64,000 nucleotides of DNA from Pseudomonas sp. N40(2020) (GCF_014472415.1 NZ_JACSZV010000006.1:1-64000), one strand, 5' to 3'. Positions 1 through 9,416 are shown, counted from the stretch's first letter. Made by a program: numbers and translations. Notes: generated by a model not told the origin, from the sequence alone.

Positions 1-4
1 GGTC

Positions 5-87
5 AAAAGATCGCAGCCTTCGGCAGCTCCTACATTGGTTCTGTGTCGTATACAAAACCAATGTGGGAGCGGGCTTGCCCGCGATGG
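5..87. repeat. Composite intergenic repeat: hairpin arm plus REP
   Basis: Positions 5-38 match, with one difference, the left arm of the inverted repeat at 26338-26409. Positions 62-87 carry a REP-like palindrome (GAGCGGGCTTGCCCGC core) ending just before the stop of the YcaQ-like gene. The second arm of the first repeat is absent, so two repeat families are joined here. The REP hairpin may end transcripts arriving from the right. Confidence 0.7.
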
Positions 88-94
88 CGTCAGA

Positions 95-1321
95 TCAGTC
101 ACAGCCGATCTGAGCCAATGCCGCCCGCAACCGCCCCGCACTCTCGCGCTGGCAATTAAGCTGCACCCTCTCCAACCCCAGCCAGTCCGCCATGCGCCGC
201 AAATTCACCGCCAGCGCCAGCATCCCCTCCTCATCCAGCCCTGATTCCTCTTCATGCACCGCATGCACCGCCAGCCGCCCCGCCGCCCGCTCGGCACGCA
301 GATCCACCCGTGCGGCTATCCGCTCATTGTGTAAAAACGGCAACACGTAATAGCCGTAAACCCGCTTGTCCTGCGGCGTGTAGATCTCCAGGCGATAGCG
401 AAAATCAAACAACCGCTCGGTGCGGCTGCGCTCCCAGATCAACGAATCGAACGGTGACAACAGCGCACTGGCCGGCACTTTGCGCGGGATTTTCGGCTCC
501 GGCAGGCAATAGGCGATTTGCCGCCAATCAGCGACTTCGCAGGACTGCAATTGTCCGGCCTCAACCAGCTCGGCCAGACGCGGACGCGCATCAGCCGGAT
601 TCAGACGAAAGTAATCACGCAGATCCTTTTCAGTGCCTACGCCCAGCGCCTGCGCCGCATGCAGTAATAACCCGCGCTGAGCCTCAGCCTCACCAGGCAA
701 AGGCTGCTGCAGGATCGCCGAAGGAATCACCCGCTCCGGCAAATCATACAAACGCTCAAAGCCCCGTCGCCCGGCCACCGTCACTTCACCCGCGGCGAAC
801 AACCATTCCAGCGCATGCTTTTCAGCACTCCAGTCCCACCACTGTCCGGGCTTGTCTTCACGGGTCGACAAACTGCCTGCGCCCAATGCCCCACGCTCTT
901 GGACCGCATTCAGAACCCGGCGAATGACATCCTGCTGCTCAAGACCAAACTTCGCCAGTTGCTGATAGATGTCCTTACCTTGCCTGGCCCGCTGCATGCG
1001 CCAACCCAGCAACGGATACATCGACAGCGGTAGTAACGACGCCTCATGCCCCCAGTATTCAAAAAGCGTACGACGACGCCCCGAACTCCAGGCGGCCTGG
1101 TCGAGCAAGTCAGAAGAATAGGAACCCAGACGGGAAAACAGCGGCAGGTAGTGCGAGCGCACCACGGCATTGACGGAATCGATTTGCAGCAGGCCCAGCC
1201 GTTCGATCAGCCGGTTGACGTGCGGCGCCTTGACGGTCGGCGGCTGGCGCCCGTTGAACCCTTGGGCAGCCAGCGCCAGACGTCGCGCCTGTTTAAGGGA
1301 AAAGGACAGTGTCGCGGGCAT
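95..1321 (-). CDS. YcaQ-like winged-helix DNA glycosylase (HTH_42 family)
   Basis: This 408-residue protein resembles the YcaQ/AlkX family of winged-helix proteins, whose studied members unhook DNA interstrand crosslinks and bulky N-alkyl adducts. The N-terminal stretch SLKQARRLALAAQGF and the segment RLGLLQIDSVNAVVRSH are characteristic, and the length fits. I chose the ATG at 1321 because AAGGAG sits a few bases upstream; an upstream TTG at 1345 has no such site. The gene stands alone. Family membership is by recognition of sequence style, and the substrate is inferred from the family. Confidence 0.8.
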   Translation of the reverse strand: MPATLSFSLKQARRLALAAQGFNGRQPPTVKAPHVNRLIERLGLLQIDSVNAVVRSHYLPLFSRLGSYSSDLLDQAAWSSGRRRTLFEYWGHEASLLPLSMYPLLGWRMQRARQGKDIYQQLAKFGLEQQDVIRRVLNAVQERGALGAGSLSTREDKPGQWWDWSAEKHALEWLFAAGEVTVAGRRGFERLYDLPERVIPSAILQQPLPGEAEAQRGLLLHAAQALGVGTEKDLRDYFRLNPADARPRLAELVEAGQLQSCEVADWRQIAYCLPEPKIPRKVPASALLSPFDSLIWERSRTERLFDFRYRLEIYTPQDKRVYGYYVLPFLHNERIAARVDLRAERAAGRLAVHAVHEEESGLDEEGMLALAVNLRRMADWLGLERVQLNCQRESAGRLRAALAQIGCD

Positions 1322-1385
1322 GAGCATCTCCTTGTCTGCTCGCAACCTACCTCAGTCCAGAAGTGTTTGTGTAGCGATGGCCTCA

Positions 1386-1607
1386 TCATTTATGCATCGG
1401 ATCGTCCCAGAACGGCCGCACTGACTCGTGCTCGACGTCGGCACGACTGACCCCGATGTCTTTCAGCGCTTCGTCGCTCAGACTGGCAAGCAACTCTCGT
1501 TCACGGTGCAGTTCGTACCAGCGGCTAAACTTGTGCAGCAGGTCCGAAACCATATGGCCATGGCCGGAAAACGCTTCTTCGCCTACAGACTCTCTTTGAC
1601 CTTTCAT
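1386..1607 (-). CDS. DUF1127 family small protein
   Basis: This 73-residue protein ends in the typical DUF1127 segment: an arginine-rich helix (RWYELHRERELLASL) followed by SDEALKDIGVSRADVE. Proteins with this domain are small, often stress- or nutrient-regulated, and some bind RNA; the role here is unknown. The ATG at 1607 has GGAGGT about eight bases upstream, so the 28 in-frame codons before it are discounted. It is divergent from the LysR gene to its right, with a shared gap of about 70-100 bases in which either promoter could be controlled by that regulator. Confidence 0.85.
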   Translation of the reverse strand: MKGQRESVGEEAFSGHGHMVSDLLHKFSRWYELHRERELLASLSDEALKDIGVSRADVEHESVRPFWDDPMHK

Positions 1608-1677
1608 CGTCTTGACCTCCGTTGTGGATGGCTCAAGTCTCGCGCCGGCGCTAAGATCAATCCAACGAATGTTTCTG

Positions 1678-2559
1678 ATGGCATGCATCACGGAGATTCA
1701 TCAATTGTCGGCCTACCCCAGTATCGATACCGATGTACTGCGCACCTTTGTCGCAATTGCCGATCAGGGCGGTTTCACCCGCGCTGGAGAGATGGTCAAC
1801 CGCACGCAATCGGCGGTGAGCATGCAGATGAAACGTCTGGAAGAAGACGTGCTGCAGCGCCAGTTGTTCGAGCGTGATGGCCGGCAGGTTCGCCTGACCG
1901 CCGAAGGCCAGGTGCTGCTCGGTTACGCGCGGCGCATTCTCAAGCTGCACAGCGAAGTGTTCAACACTCTGCGCGAGCCGCACATGGTCGGCACCGTGCG
2001 CATCGGCACGCCGGATGATTACGTGATGCGTTTTCTGCCGGGGATCCTGTCGCGATTTGCGCAGTTCTATCCGCTGATCCAGATCGAAGTGCATTGCGAA
2101 TCGACCAAACAGTTGTTGCAGCGAACCGATCTTGATCTGTCGATCGTCACCCGCGAGCCGGGCAACGAGATCGGCCAGTTACTGCGCAAAGAACGGTTTG
2201 TCTGGGCCGAGGCGCAAAACTTCAGCGCCCATGAACAGACGCCGCTGCCGCTAGCGATGTTCAACAGTGATTGTTTCTGCCGCTTGTGGGCCTGCAATGC
2301 GCTGGACGCGATGGGTCGCGATTATCGCATCGCTTACAACAGCACCAGCCTGTCGGCGCTGATGGCGGTGGTGAGCGCGGGTCTGGCGATCACCGCGCAA
2401 CTGGAAAGCCTGATCACCCCGGACATGCGCATTCTGGGAGCCAACGAGGATCTGCCGCTGTTGCCCGAGGCCAGCATCATGCTGATCCGCAACTTGAACA
2501 ATCCGTCGCCGATCACTGAATGCCTCGCCGAGCACATCGTCGAAGGCTTCAAACTTTAA
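1678..2559 (+). CDS. LysR-family transcriptional regulator
   Basis: A LysR-type regulator of about 293 residues. The N-terminal winged helix contains DTDVLRTFVAIADQGGFTRAG and an SAVSMQMKRLEE recognition helix, followed by a periplasmic-binding-protein-like effector domain. The start is uncertain: ATG at 1678 is given, but a TTG at 1705 has GGAG nine bases upstream and starts closer to the family's usual N-terminus. It is divergent from the DUF1127 gene and its 3' end overlaps the permease gene on the other strand by 11 bases. Ligand and targets cannot be told from sequence. Confidence 0.85.
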   Translation: MACITEIHQLSAYPSIDTDVLRTFVAIADQGGFTRAGEMVNRTQSAVSMQMKRLEEDVLQRQLFERDGRQVRLTAEGQVLLGYARRILKLHSEVFNTLREPHMVGTVRIGTPDDYVMRFLPGILSRFAQFYPLIQIEVHCESTKQLLQRTDLDLSIVTREPGNEIGQLLRKERFVWAEAQNFSAHEQTPLPLAMFNSDCFCRLWACNALDAMGRDYRIAYNSTSLSALMAVVSAGLAITAQLESLITPDMRILGANEDLPLLPEASIMLIRNLNNPSPITECLAEHIVEGFKL

Positions 2560-3295
2560 AGGCAAGCATCACTGCGCACAGCACCAGAAACCCGCAGAAC
2601 AGCCCACGCAGGAGTTTTTCCGGCATCGCGTGGGCAACTTTCACGCCCCAACTGATGCTGGCCAGTCCACCAATGGCCAGCGGCAGACCAATCATCCAGT
2701 CCACTTCGTGGTGCACCGCGTAGGTCACCAGCGTCACGCCTGTGCTCGGCAGTGCCAGCGCCAGCGACAAGCCTTGGGCGACCACCTGAGTAGTACCGAA
2801 CAGGCTGGTGAGTACGGGCGTCGCCACGACTGCCCCGCCGACACCAAACAAACCGCCCATGGTCCCGGACGCCGCGCCGAGTACACCCAGCCACGGCCAG
2901 GAATAACGCATCTCGGACGTTGGCGCCGGGCGCTTGCCGAACATCTTCAGCAAGTTATAGGCGGACAATGCGACCAGGAACGCGACAAAACCGATACGCA
3001 TGGTTTGCGCATCGATGCCCACGGCCCAGATCGAACCGATCCACGCGAAGCAGAACCCCATCACCGCCAGCGGCAACGCATGACGCAGTTCGATGCGATT
3101 GCGCTGGTGATAACGCCACAGCGCCAGCATCACGTTCGGCACGACCATCACCAGCGCTGTGCCTTGAGCGATCTGCTGATCAAGGCCAAACCAGACGCCG
3201 AGCAATGGAATCGCGATCAAGCCACCGCCGATGCCGAAGATGCCACCGAGCGTGCCGAGGGCGGCGCCGAACAGCAGGTACAACAAAAACTCCAT
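2549..3295 (-). CDS. TauE/SafE (TSUP) family membrane permease
   Basis: A 248-residue, strongly hydrophobic protein with two related halves, each carrying a glycine-rich motif (GGIFGIGGGLIAIPLL near the N-terminus and GGLFGVGGAVVATPVL in the second half). This internal duplication is diagnostic of the TSUP/TauE-SafE family, which exports or imports sulfite, sulfoacetate and other small organic acids. The ATG at 3295 is preferred to the GTG just before it. The gene is divergent from a LysR regulator across 113 bases that contain a perfect dyad, so that regulator is its likely controller. The substrate is unknown. Confidence 0.87.
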   Translation of the reverse strand: MEFLLYLLFGAALGTLGGIFGIGGGLIAIPLLGVWFGLDQQIAQGTALVMVVPNVMLALWRYHQRNRIELRHALPLAVMGFCFAWIGSIWAVGIDAQTMRIGFVAFLVALSAYNLLKMFGKRPAPTSEMRYSWPWLGVLGAASGTMGGLFGVGGAVVATPVLTSLFGTTQVVAQGLSLALALPSTGVTLVTYAVHHEVDWMIGLPLAIGGLASISWGVKVAHAMPEKLLRGLFCGFLVLCAVMLAFKV

Positions 3296-3357
3296 CACAG
3301 TCGAATTCCTCTTACGTCAGGCGAAACATCCTACGCAGTCTCGGCTGGCGGGGAAAC

Positions 3358-3382
3358 GCATAGCAACGCACAATGGCTATGC
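3358..3382. promoter_or_regulatory. Candidate LysR operator (GCATAGC-N11-GCTATGC)
   Basis: A perfect 7-base inverted repeat with an 11-base spacer lies between the divergent TSUP permease and LysR genes, 26 bases before the LysR start. The dyad shape and the T-N11-A spacing within it fit LysR-type binding sites. Function is inferred from form and position. Confidence 0.5.
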
Positions 3383-3408
3383 CGAATTCGCACAAGCATT
3401 GAACCGAC

Positions 3409-4365
3409 ATGAATCCCAACCAATTGACCGATCAACTCGGGCTGTTTCTCGATGTGCTGGAGAGTGGCAGCTTTTCCGCCGCCTCACGCCGTCATCCGCT
3501 GACGCCGTCGGCGGTTGCCCGGCGCATCGATAGCCTGGAAAGCGCGGTGGGCAGCCAGTTGTTCATTCGCAGCACGCATGCCGTACGCGCCACGCCGGCA
3601 GGTCTGGCCTTTGCCGAACGGGCGCGGCGGATCGTTGCCGAACTGCAACTGGCCCGCGCCGAAGCGGTGTCGCTGAGCAGTGCGCCGGAAGGTTTGATTC
3701 GCATCGATGCGCCGGCTGCATTCGGGCGCCGACACTTGGCACCGGTGATTGCCGACTTTCTGGTGTTGTATCCGGGGCTCGACGTGCAGTTGCACCTGAT
3801 CGACAGTTTCGTCGACATGCACGGCTCGAATCTGGGCAAAGTCGATCTGGTGCTGCGTGCCGGACAAATGGCCGATACCCGACTGGTCGCCACCCCGTTG
3901 GCGAGCATGGTGCGCATCGCTTGCGCCAGTCCCGACTACCTCAAGCGTCGCGGTGTACCGAATCATCCTGCACAGTTGAGCGAACATGACGGTCTGGATT
4001 GGGACGGTCTCGCCCCACCCTTTGCGTGGCGTTTCGAACAGGACGGGCAGATGCAATTACACCGCCCGGCGCGCATCCGCATGAGCGCCAATAACGCCGA
4101 GGCTCTGGTGTGCGGTGCTTTGGCGGGGCTGGGCATCGCGCACCTGCCAACCTGGTTGGCCAGCGAATACCTGCTGCGCGGCGAATTGTTGCCGCTGTTT
4201 TGTGAAAATGGCCTGCCACGACCCGAATCCACCGGCATCTACGCCTTGCGGATGGAGCAGCAGACCCACTCGCGCAGCCGTTTATTGCTGGAGTATCTCA
4301 AGACCCGCTTCAGCCCGGTGCCACCCTGGGATCTGGCGTTGCAACGGGACTTGGGCCGGCACTAG
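3409..4365 (+). CDS. LysR-family transcriptional regulator (divergent from TSUP permease)
   Basis: A 318-residue LysR-type regulator. The winged helix contains LFLDVLESGSFSAASRRHPLTPSAVARRIDSLE, with the rest a substrate-binding effector domain. Its head-to-head arrangement with the TauE/SafE permease and the perfect dyad between them suggest that it controls the permease and itself. It resembles the CrgA/DsdC-like subgroup in having a long effector domain with an APAAFGRRHLAP segment, but no ligand can be named. The next gene, ohrR, begins about 70 bases downstream and has its own leader. Confidence 0.87.
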   Translation: MNPNQLTDQLGLFLDVLESGSFSAASRRHPLTPSAVARRIDSLESAVGSQLFIRSTHAVRATPAGLAFAERARRIVAELQLARAEAVSLSSAPEGLIRIDAPAAFGRRHLAPVIADFLVLYPGLDVQLHLIDSFVDMHGSNLGKVDLVLRAGQMADTRLVATPLASMVRIACASPDYLKRRGVPNHPAQLSEHDGLDWDGLAPPFAWRFEQDGQMQLHRPARIRMSANNAEALVCGALAGLGIAHLPTWLASEYLLRGELLPLFCENGLPRPESTGIYALRMEQQTHSRSRLLLEYLKTRFSPVPPWDLALQRDLGRH

Positions 4366-4381
4366 GTTTCAGAGAATTATC

Positions 4382-4410
4382 TGGCGCATTAAAGATTCGA
4401 GCGCTAGATT
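4382..4410. promoter_or_regulatory. Candidate OhrR site upstream of ohrR
   Basis: The leader of ohrR contains TGGCGCATTAA (4382-4392) followed by AGCGCTAG. The first element matches TTGCGCACTAA upstream of ohr at 9 of 11 positions. A motif shared by both genes of an autoregulated repressor pair is a reasonable operator candidate. Confidence 0.4.
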
Positions 4411-4438
4411 CATGAGCATCATTGATCAAGGTTTACAC

Positions 4439-4903
4439 ATGAGCACCGAACGCAACACCCAAGACCACTGCGAAGACCTGTTGCTGGATAATCAGGCCTG
4501 CTTCGCATTGCATTCCACTTCGCTGATGCTGACCAAGGTCTACAAGCCGCTTTTGCAAGCGCTGGGCCTGACCTATCCGCAGTATCTGGCGATGATGGTG
4601 TTGTGGGAGAAGGATGGTTTGACGGTGGGAGAAATCAGCACGCGACTGTTGACTGATCCCGGCTCCCTAACGCCGTTGCTCAAACGTCTGGAAGGTGAAG
4701 GCTTGTTGAGCCGGACCCGCAGTCGTGAGGATGAGCGCGTGGTGATTGTTGAATTGACTGCGAAAGGCCGAGCACTCAAGGAAAAAGCCAAAACCGTTCC
4801 GCAATGCATTCTCGGTGCCAGCGGCTTTACCCTCGAGCGCCTGCAAAATCTGCAGGCTGAGCTGCAAGTGCTGCGCAGTCATCTGCAAGACAGCCTTATC
4901 TAG
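4439..4903 (+). CDS. ohrR: Organic hydroperoxide sensor OhrR (MarR family)
   Basis: A 154-residue MarR-family repressor. The segment DNQACFALHSTS near residue 20 holds the reactive cysteine that OhrR proteins use to sense organic peroxides, and TYPQYLAMMVLWE follows as in the family. The winged-helix stretch is GEISTRLLTDPGSLTPLLKRLE. Oxidised OhrR leaves DNA and releases ohr, the next gene on the same strand. ATG 4439 is preferred, with AAGGT seven bases upstream; an in-frame ATG at 4412 is possible. A shared motif occurs in both the ohrR and ohr leaders. Confidence 0.92.
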   Translation: MSTERNTQDHCEDLLLDNQACFALHSTSLMLTKVYKPLLQALGLTYPQYLAMMVLWEKDGLTVGEISTRLLTDPGSLTPLLKRLEGEGLLSRTRSREDERVVIVELTAKGRALKEKAKTVPQCILGASGFTLERLQNLQAELQVLRSHLQDSLI

Positions 4904-5056
4904 AACCCAAGGGATCTCGTTGTCTGCCGAGATTTCGCCCGACCTGAACATTTTTTGCCGTCGGCTTTTGCCCCATCAACCGCTCTAGATCAATACATCC
5001 AGCGCGCTGAACCCCTCCCCTTCGGCGCGCTCCTTCACTTTCCTTAAAAATTTATC

Positions 5057-5123
5057 TTGCGCACTAAATATTGGCGGACTATATTCACCTCGAACTTACT
5101 TAGCGCGCAAACAGTTAGCGCAA
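5057..5123. promoter_or_regulatory. ohr promoter region with repeated OhrR-like half-sites
   Basis: TTGCGCACTAA (5057-5067) and TTAGCGCGCAA (5100-5110) form an inverted repeat with one mismatch, and TTAGCGCAA recurs at 5115-5123, just before ohr. A related element precedes ohrR. The arrangement fits a peroxide-released repressor site overlapping the promoter. Confidence 0.45.
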
Positions 5124-5150
5124 TCAATGACACTAAACGAGGCCCACACC

Positions 5151-5570
5151 ATGCAAACTCTCTACACCGCAATCGCAACCTCCACCGGCGGCCGTGACGG
5201 TCGTGCGATCTCCAGTGACAACGTCCTCGACGTCAAACTCGCCACCCCGAAAGAACTCGGTGGTGCTGGCGGCGCAGCGACCAACCCTGAGCAACTGTTT
5301 GCGGCCGGTTATTCGGCCTGCTTCATCGGCGCGCTGAAATTCGTAGCCAGCCAGACCAAGCGCAAAATCCCGGACGACGCGGCGATCACCGCTCACGTTG
5401 GTATCGGCCAGATCCCTGGTGGTTTCGGTCTGGACATCGACCTGCACATCAGCCTGCCTGGTCTTGAACAAGCCGACGCGCAAAGCCTGGTCGACGCTGC
5501 CCACCAGGTCTGCCCGTACTCCAACGCCACCCGTGGCAATGTCGATGTACGTCTGCACGTCACCGTGTAA
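5151..5570 (+). CDS. ohr: Organic hydroperoxide reductase Ohr
   Basis: A 139-residue Ohr/OsmC-family thiol peroxidase that reduces organic hydroperoxides in the cytoplasm. The two redox cysteines are visible in YSACFIGALKF and HQVCPYSNATRGN, and the length is standard for Ohr. ATG 5151 is chosen because MQTLYTAIATSTGGRDG is the conserved N-terminus; an ATG eight codons earlier is discounted. It sits downstream of ohrR with a 247-base gap carrying repeated half-sites, and ends at a strong bidirectional hairpin terminator. Confidence 0.95.
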   Translation: MQTLYTAIATSTGGRDGRAISSDNVLDVKLATPKELGGAGGAATNPEQLFAAGYSACFIGALKFVASQTKRKIPDDAAITAHVGIGQIPGGFGLDIDLHISLPGLEQADAQSLVDAAHQVCPYSNATRGNVDVRLHVTV

Positions 5571-5598
5571 ATAAAGCAAAAAATCGCAGGCACAAAAA

Positions 5599-5624
5599 AG
5601 CCCGACTCAATGGTCGGGCTTTTT
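5599..5624. terminator. Bidirectional terminator between ohr and efp
   Basis: Stem AGCCCGAC (5599-5606) pairs with GTCGGGCT (5613-5620), with a T run after it on the plus strand and an A run before it that reads as a T run on the minus strand. It serves both convergent genes. Confidence 0.9.
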
Positions 5625-5644
5625 CTTTCCGCAAAAAGCAGTGC

Positions 5645-6214
5645 TTATTTGGCACGGCCTTTGTAGGAACCGCCTTCGCGGGTGTCGATTTCGATCTTGT
5701 CACCGATTTCGATGAAGTCAGCAACTTGCAGCTCGGTACCGTTGCTCAGCTTGGCTGGCTTCATGACCTTGCCGGAAGTGTCGCCGCGAGCCGAACCTTC
5801 GGTGTAGTCAACTACGCGCACGATGGTGGTCGGCAGCTCTACGGAAACCAGACGCTCTTCGAAGAAGATCGCTTCGCAAACATCGGTCATGCCTTCTTCA
5901 ACGAAAGGCAGAACAGCTTCGATGTCTTCAGCGTTCAGCTCGTACATGGTGTAGTCAGTGGTGTCCATGAACGTGTAGGTGTCGCCGCTGATGAAGGACA
6001 GGGTCGCTTCTTTGCGGTCGAGGATTACGTCGTCCAGTTTGTCGTCGGCGCTGTAAACGATCTCGGTCTTGTAACCGGTCAGCAGGTTTTTCAGCTTGGT
6101 CTTCATGATCGCGCTGTTACGGCCCGACTTGGTGAATTCAGCTTTCTGAACCAGCCAAGGATCGTTTTCGAGACGGATCACGGTACCGGGTTTCAGTTCT
6201 TTACCAGTTTTCAT
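5645..6214 (-). CDS. efp: Translation elongation factor P
   Basis: EF-P, 189 residues, relieves ribosomes stalled at polyproline. The N-terminal KOW-like domain holds the modification loop TKSGRNSA, with arginine at position 32. This is the arginine-type EF-P that is rhamnosylated, not the lysine type modified by EpmAB. The modifying enzyme, EarP, is encoded immediately upstream on the same strand, 48 bases away. The two C-terminal OB domains are complete, ending at GGSYKGRAK. The adjacency and the Arg32 agree fully. Confidence 0.97.
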   Translation of the reverse strand: MKTGKELKPGTVIRLENDPWLVQKAEFTKSGRNSAIMKTKLKNLLTGYKTEIVYSADDKLDDVILDRKEATLSFISGDTYTFMDTTDYTMYELNAEDIEAVLPFVEEGMTDVCEAIFFEERLVSVELPTTIVRVVDYTEGSARGDTSGKVMKPAKLSNGTELQVADFIEIGDKIEIDTREGGSYKGRAK

Positions 6215-6262
6215 TGCGAATATCCGAATTTGGATGGGATTTACAAAAATCTAGGCCGCGTA

Positions 6263-7405
6263 TCATATCCAATTTAGGTAAAACTGTACCAGCGCCGCGG
6301 CAAGATCGGCTTGCAAGCCCTGTTCCAGACACCATGCTTCTGCATTTTCCTGCAGTTCCGGCCAGTGCTTGCGGGCCGCTAGCCAGTGCTCGCCGATCGG
6401 CTGGCCGGCACTCCAGGCGCGCCACAGACCGTTCATCGCCTCGGCAGCAGCCGGCGAAAGTCCCTTGGTATAGAGCGCGAGGAAGGCATCGAGCTTGTCC
6501 AGATGAATGTCTTCGTCCTGCTGATAGATGTGCCAGAGCATCGGCCGACCGGCCCACTGCGCCCGGACAAACGAATCCTCGCCGCGCACCGCGTTGAAAT
6601 CGCAGCACCAGAGCAAATGATCGTATTGATCCTGACGGACGAACGGCAACACCTGCACGGTCAGCGCCTGACGGACATGGATCGCCCCGACAGAGAGGGT
6701 CTCAACACCGAGCCATCGCGCGACGTCGCCGAGAATCCGCCCTTCCGGCACCAGCAACTGAGTCGGTGTGGCGTCTGCTGCCAACACGTCCAGCCAACTG
6801 GCCAGCCCGGCGTTCTCGTAGGCAAACAGGGAAATCAACTGGGCGTCAGGCGCGCGTTCAATCCCCAGACCTTGCAGGAAGTGTCGCTGCGCTGCGGCAT
6901 CCTGTTGAAACTGCTGACGCTGTGCAAGCAATCCTCGTTCACGCAATAGCCCACCGGTGCCTGGCTGGAAGCCCGGAAAGAAGAAGATTTTCTGCACCGA
7001 TTTGTACTTCACCGACGGCAGGCCGTGGCAGCCGGTGACCCAGTCTTCGGCGCTCAGATAGTCGAGGTTCATCCATAGCGGCGGCTTCTCGCGCTCGGCC
7101 ATGGCGTCCATGTAAGCACTCGGCAGTTGGCAGGCAAACGCGGCAATCACCACGTCGGCAGCGTCAGCATGGAGCCACTCGTTCGGCCAGTGGCGTACCT
7201 CGACGCCCTGCTGCCATTGCTGCGCTGCGCTGACGTCGATTTCCGGACAAATGCGCTCGAACGCGCGCAGATCATCGACCCACAGCCGCACCGTCAGCGA
7301 ATGCTCGGCCACCAGTTGCCGGGCCAGACGCCAGGTCACGCCGATGTCGCCATAGTTGTCGACCACAGTGCAAAAAATATCCCAGCGGGTTTTCAGTGGC
7401 GGCAT
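6263..7405 (-). CDS. earP: EF-P arginine rhamnosyltransferase EarP
   Basis: EarP (formerly DUF2331), 380 residues, transfers rhamnose from dTDP-L-rhamnose to Arg32 of EF-P. The N-terminus TRWDIFCTVVDNYGDIGVTWRLAR carries the conserved aspartates D16 and D20, corresponding to D13 and D17 described for Pseudomonas EarP. The nucleotide-sugar region has RGEDSFVRAQWAGRPMLWHI, including the conserved glutamate. It lies directly upstream of efp, its substrate. The donor sugar is made by the Rml pathway, and rmlA appears at the right end of this window. Confidence 0.96.
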   Translation of the reverse strand: MPPLKTRWDIFCTVVDNYGDIGVTWRLARQLVAEHSLTVRLWVDDLRAFERICPEIDVSAAQQWQQGVEVRHWPNEWLHADAADVVIAAFACQLPSAYMDAMAEREKPPLWMNLDYLSAEDWVTGCHGLPSVKYKSVQKIFFFPGFQPGTGGLLRERGLLAQRQQFQQDAAAQRHFLQGLGIERAPDAQLISLFAYENAGLASWLDVLAADATPTQLLVPEGRILGDVARWLGVETLSVGAIHVRQALTVQVLPFVRQDQYDHLLWCCDFNAVRGEDSFVRAQWAGRPMLWHIYQQDEDIHLDKLDAFLALYTKGLSPAAAEAMNGLWRAWSAGQPIGEHWLAARKHWPELQENAEAWCLEQGLQADLAAALVQFYLNWI

Positions 7406-7530
7406 TCAAGACTCCCCGTTGGCAAAAGCAGCGATTGTCCGCATAAATGACGTCGTGCAGAAGAGCCGACGGCGATTAATCTTCGTGCGACAATCGCCAC
7501 TTGCCCGTACCCATCCGCCAGGAGGCAGCC

Positions 7531-7938
7531 ATGCCCTACCGTCCTAACCCGCGTCGCCCCCTGCCTGTTCAGCTTAGCGCGTTGCATTTGACCGGCAGCA
7601 TTGCCCTGGGCATGTGGCTGGGCTTCCTCGCGATTGCGCTGACATGCTGGCTACTCTCGCGTTTTATGTTCAACGAACAACTCGCGCCGGTTGCCCAGGC
7701 GGTGCAGCAACTGGCCAATCCGCCAGCAGTGCAAGCCGTTCCAGAGATACCGCCGCAGAGCCCTCTGTTCGATCAGTACGAAGAAAACCTGCGCAAGAAC
7801 GAGCAGCAGAATCGTCTGGATCAGGCGCGTAGCAGCAACCGCAATCAGTCGAACCCGAAATGCCAGTTCTGGCTGCAACAGGACCAAACCGCGCCAAGCG
7901 AAAAGAGCCGCGCCAACGTTTTACAATTCTGCGATTGA
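7531..7938 (+). CDS. Small membrane-anchored hypothetical protein
   Basis: A 135-residue protein that I do not recognise. It has a basic proline-rich N-terminus (MPYRPNPRRPLPVQ), one membrane segment at about residues 18-42, and a polar glutamine/asparagine-rich tail likely to be periplasmic, ending in a segment with two cysteines (KCQFW and LQFCD). The ATG at 7531 has GGAGG upstream. Only two bases separate its stop from the GreA/GreB-like gene, so the two are probably co-transcribed. Confidence 0.7.
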   Translation: MPYRPNPRRPLPVQLSALHLTGSIALGMWLGFLAIALTCWLLSRFMFNEQLAPVAQAVQQLANPPAVQAVPEIPPQSPLFDQYEENLRKNEQQNRLDQARSSNRNQSNPKCQFWLQQDQTAPSEKSRANVLQFCD

Positions 7939-7940
7939 TC

Positions 7941-8423
7941 ATGAACAAGCACAGCGTCCACCAATTGATTCTCGACAAATTGCGCATCGACCTCGATATC
8001 GCCGAACGTGCGGCACAAACCGCTTACGAAACCGCGACCCACGAAGAGAACATCGCCGAAAACAAGTACGACACCCTTGGGCTGGAAGCGTCGTATCTGG
8101 CGGCCGGGCAAGCGAAACGCGTCGAGGAAATTCGTCAGTCGCTGGCGCTGTGCCAGAACCTGACACTGCGTGCCTATGACGAAAACCGTGGAATTGAGGT
8201 CGGCGCCCTGCTCGGTCTGGAAGACGAAAAGGGTCGTGAGCAATGGCTGTTTCTGGCGCCGGATGCGGCGGGCCTGAAGGTCGACGTGGTCGGCCAGCCG
8301 ATTACCGTCATCACCCCGCGCTCGCCGCTGGGCAAAAGTCTGCTGGGCAAGTTCGAAGGTGATGAGGTGGAGATTCTGGTGGCGGGCACCCGGCAACAGT
8401 TTGCTGTCACCGAGGTGCTCTGA
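7941..8423 (+). CDS. GreA/GreB-family-like protein
   Basis: A 160-residue protein with an N-terminal helical region (about residues 5-75) and a C-terminal domain with the strands VITPRSPLGKSLLGKFEGDEVEI that is characteristic of the GreA/GreB/Rnk C-terminal fold. This domain binds RNA polymerase near the secondary channel. The N-terminal acidic tip of a true Gre factor is not clear, so it may be a polymerase-binding regulator and not a cleavage factor. It starts two bases after the membrane protein gene and ends nine bases from cysB, which is convergent. A canonical greB is at 20.7 kb. Confidence 0.75.
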   Translation: MNKHSVHQLILDKLRIDLDIAERAAQTAYETATHEENIAENKYDTLGLEASYLAAGQAKRVEEIRQSLALCQNLTLRAYDENRGIEVGALLGLEDEKGREQWLFLAPDAAGLKVDVVGQPITVITPRSPLGKSLLGKFEGDEVEILVAGTRQQFAVTEVL

Positions 8424-8432
8424 AGCAGGGAC

Positions 8433-9416
<984 letters not shown>

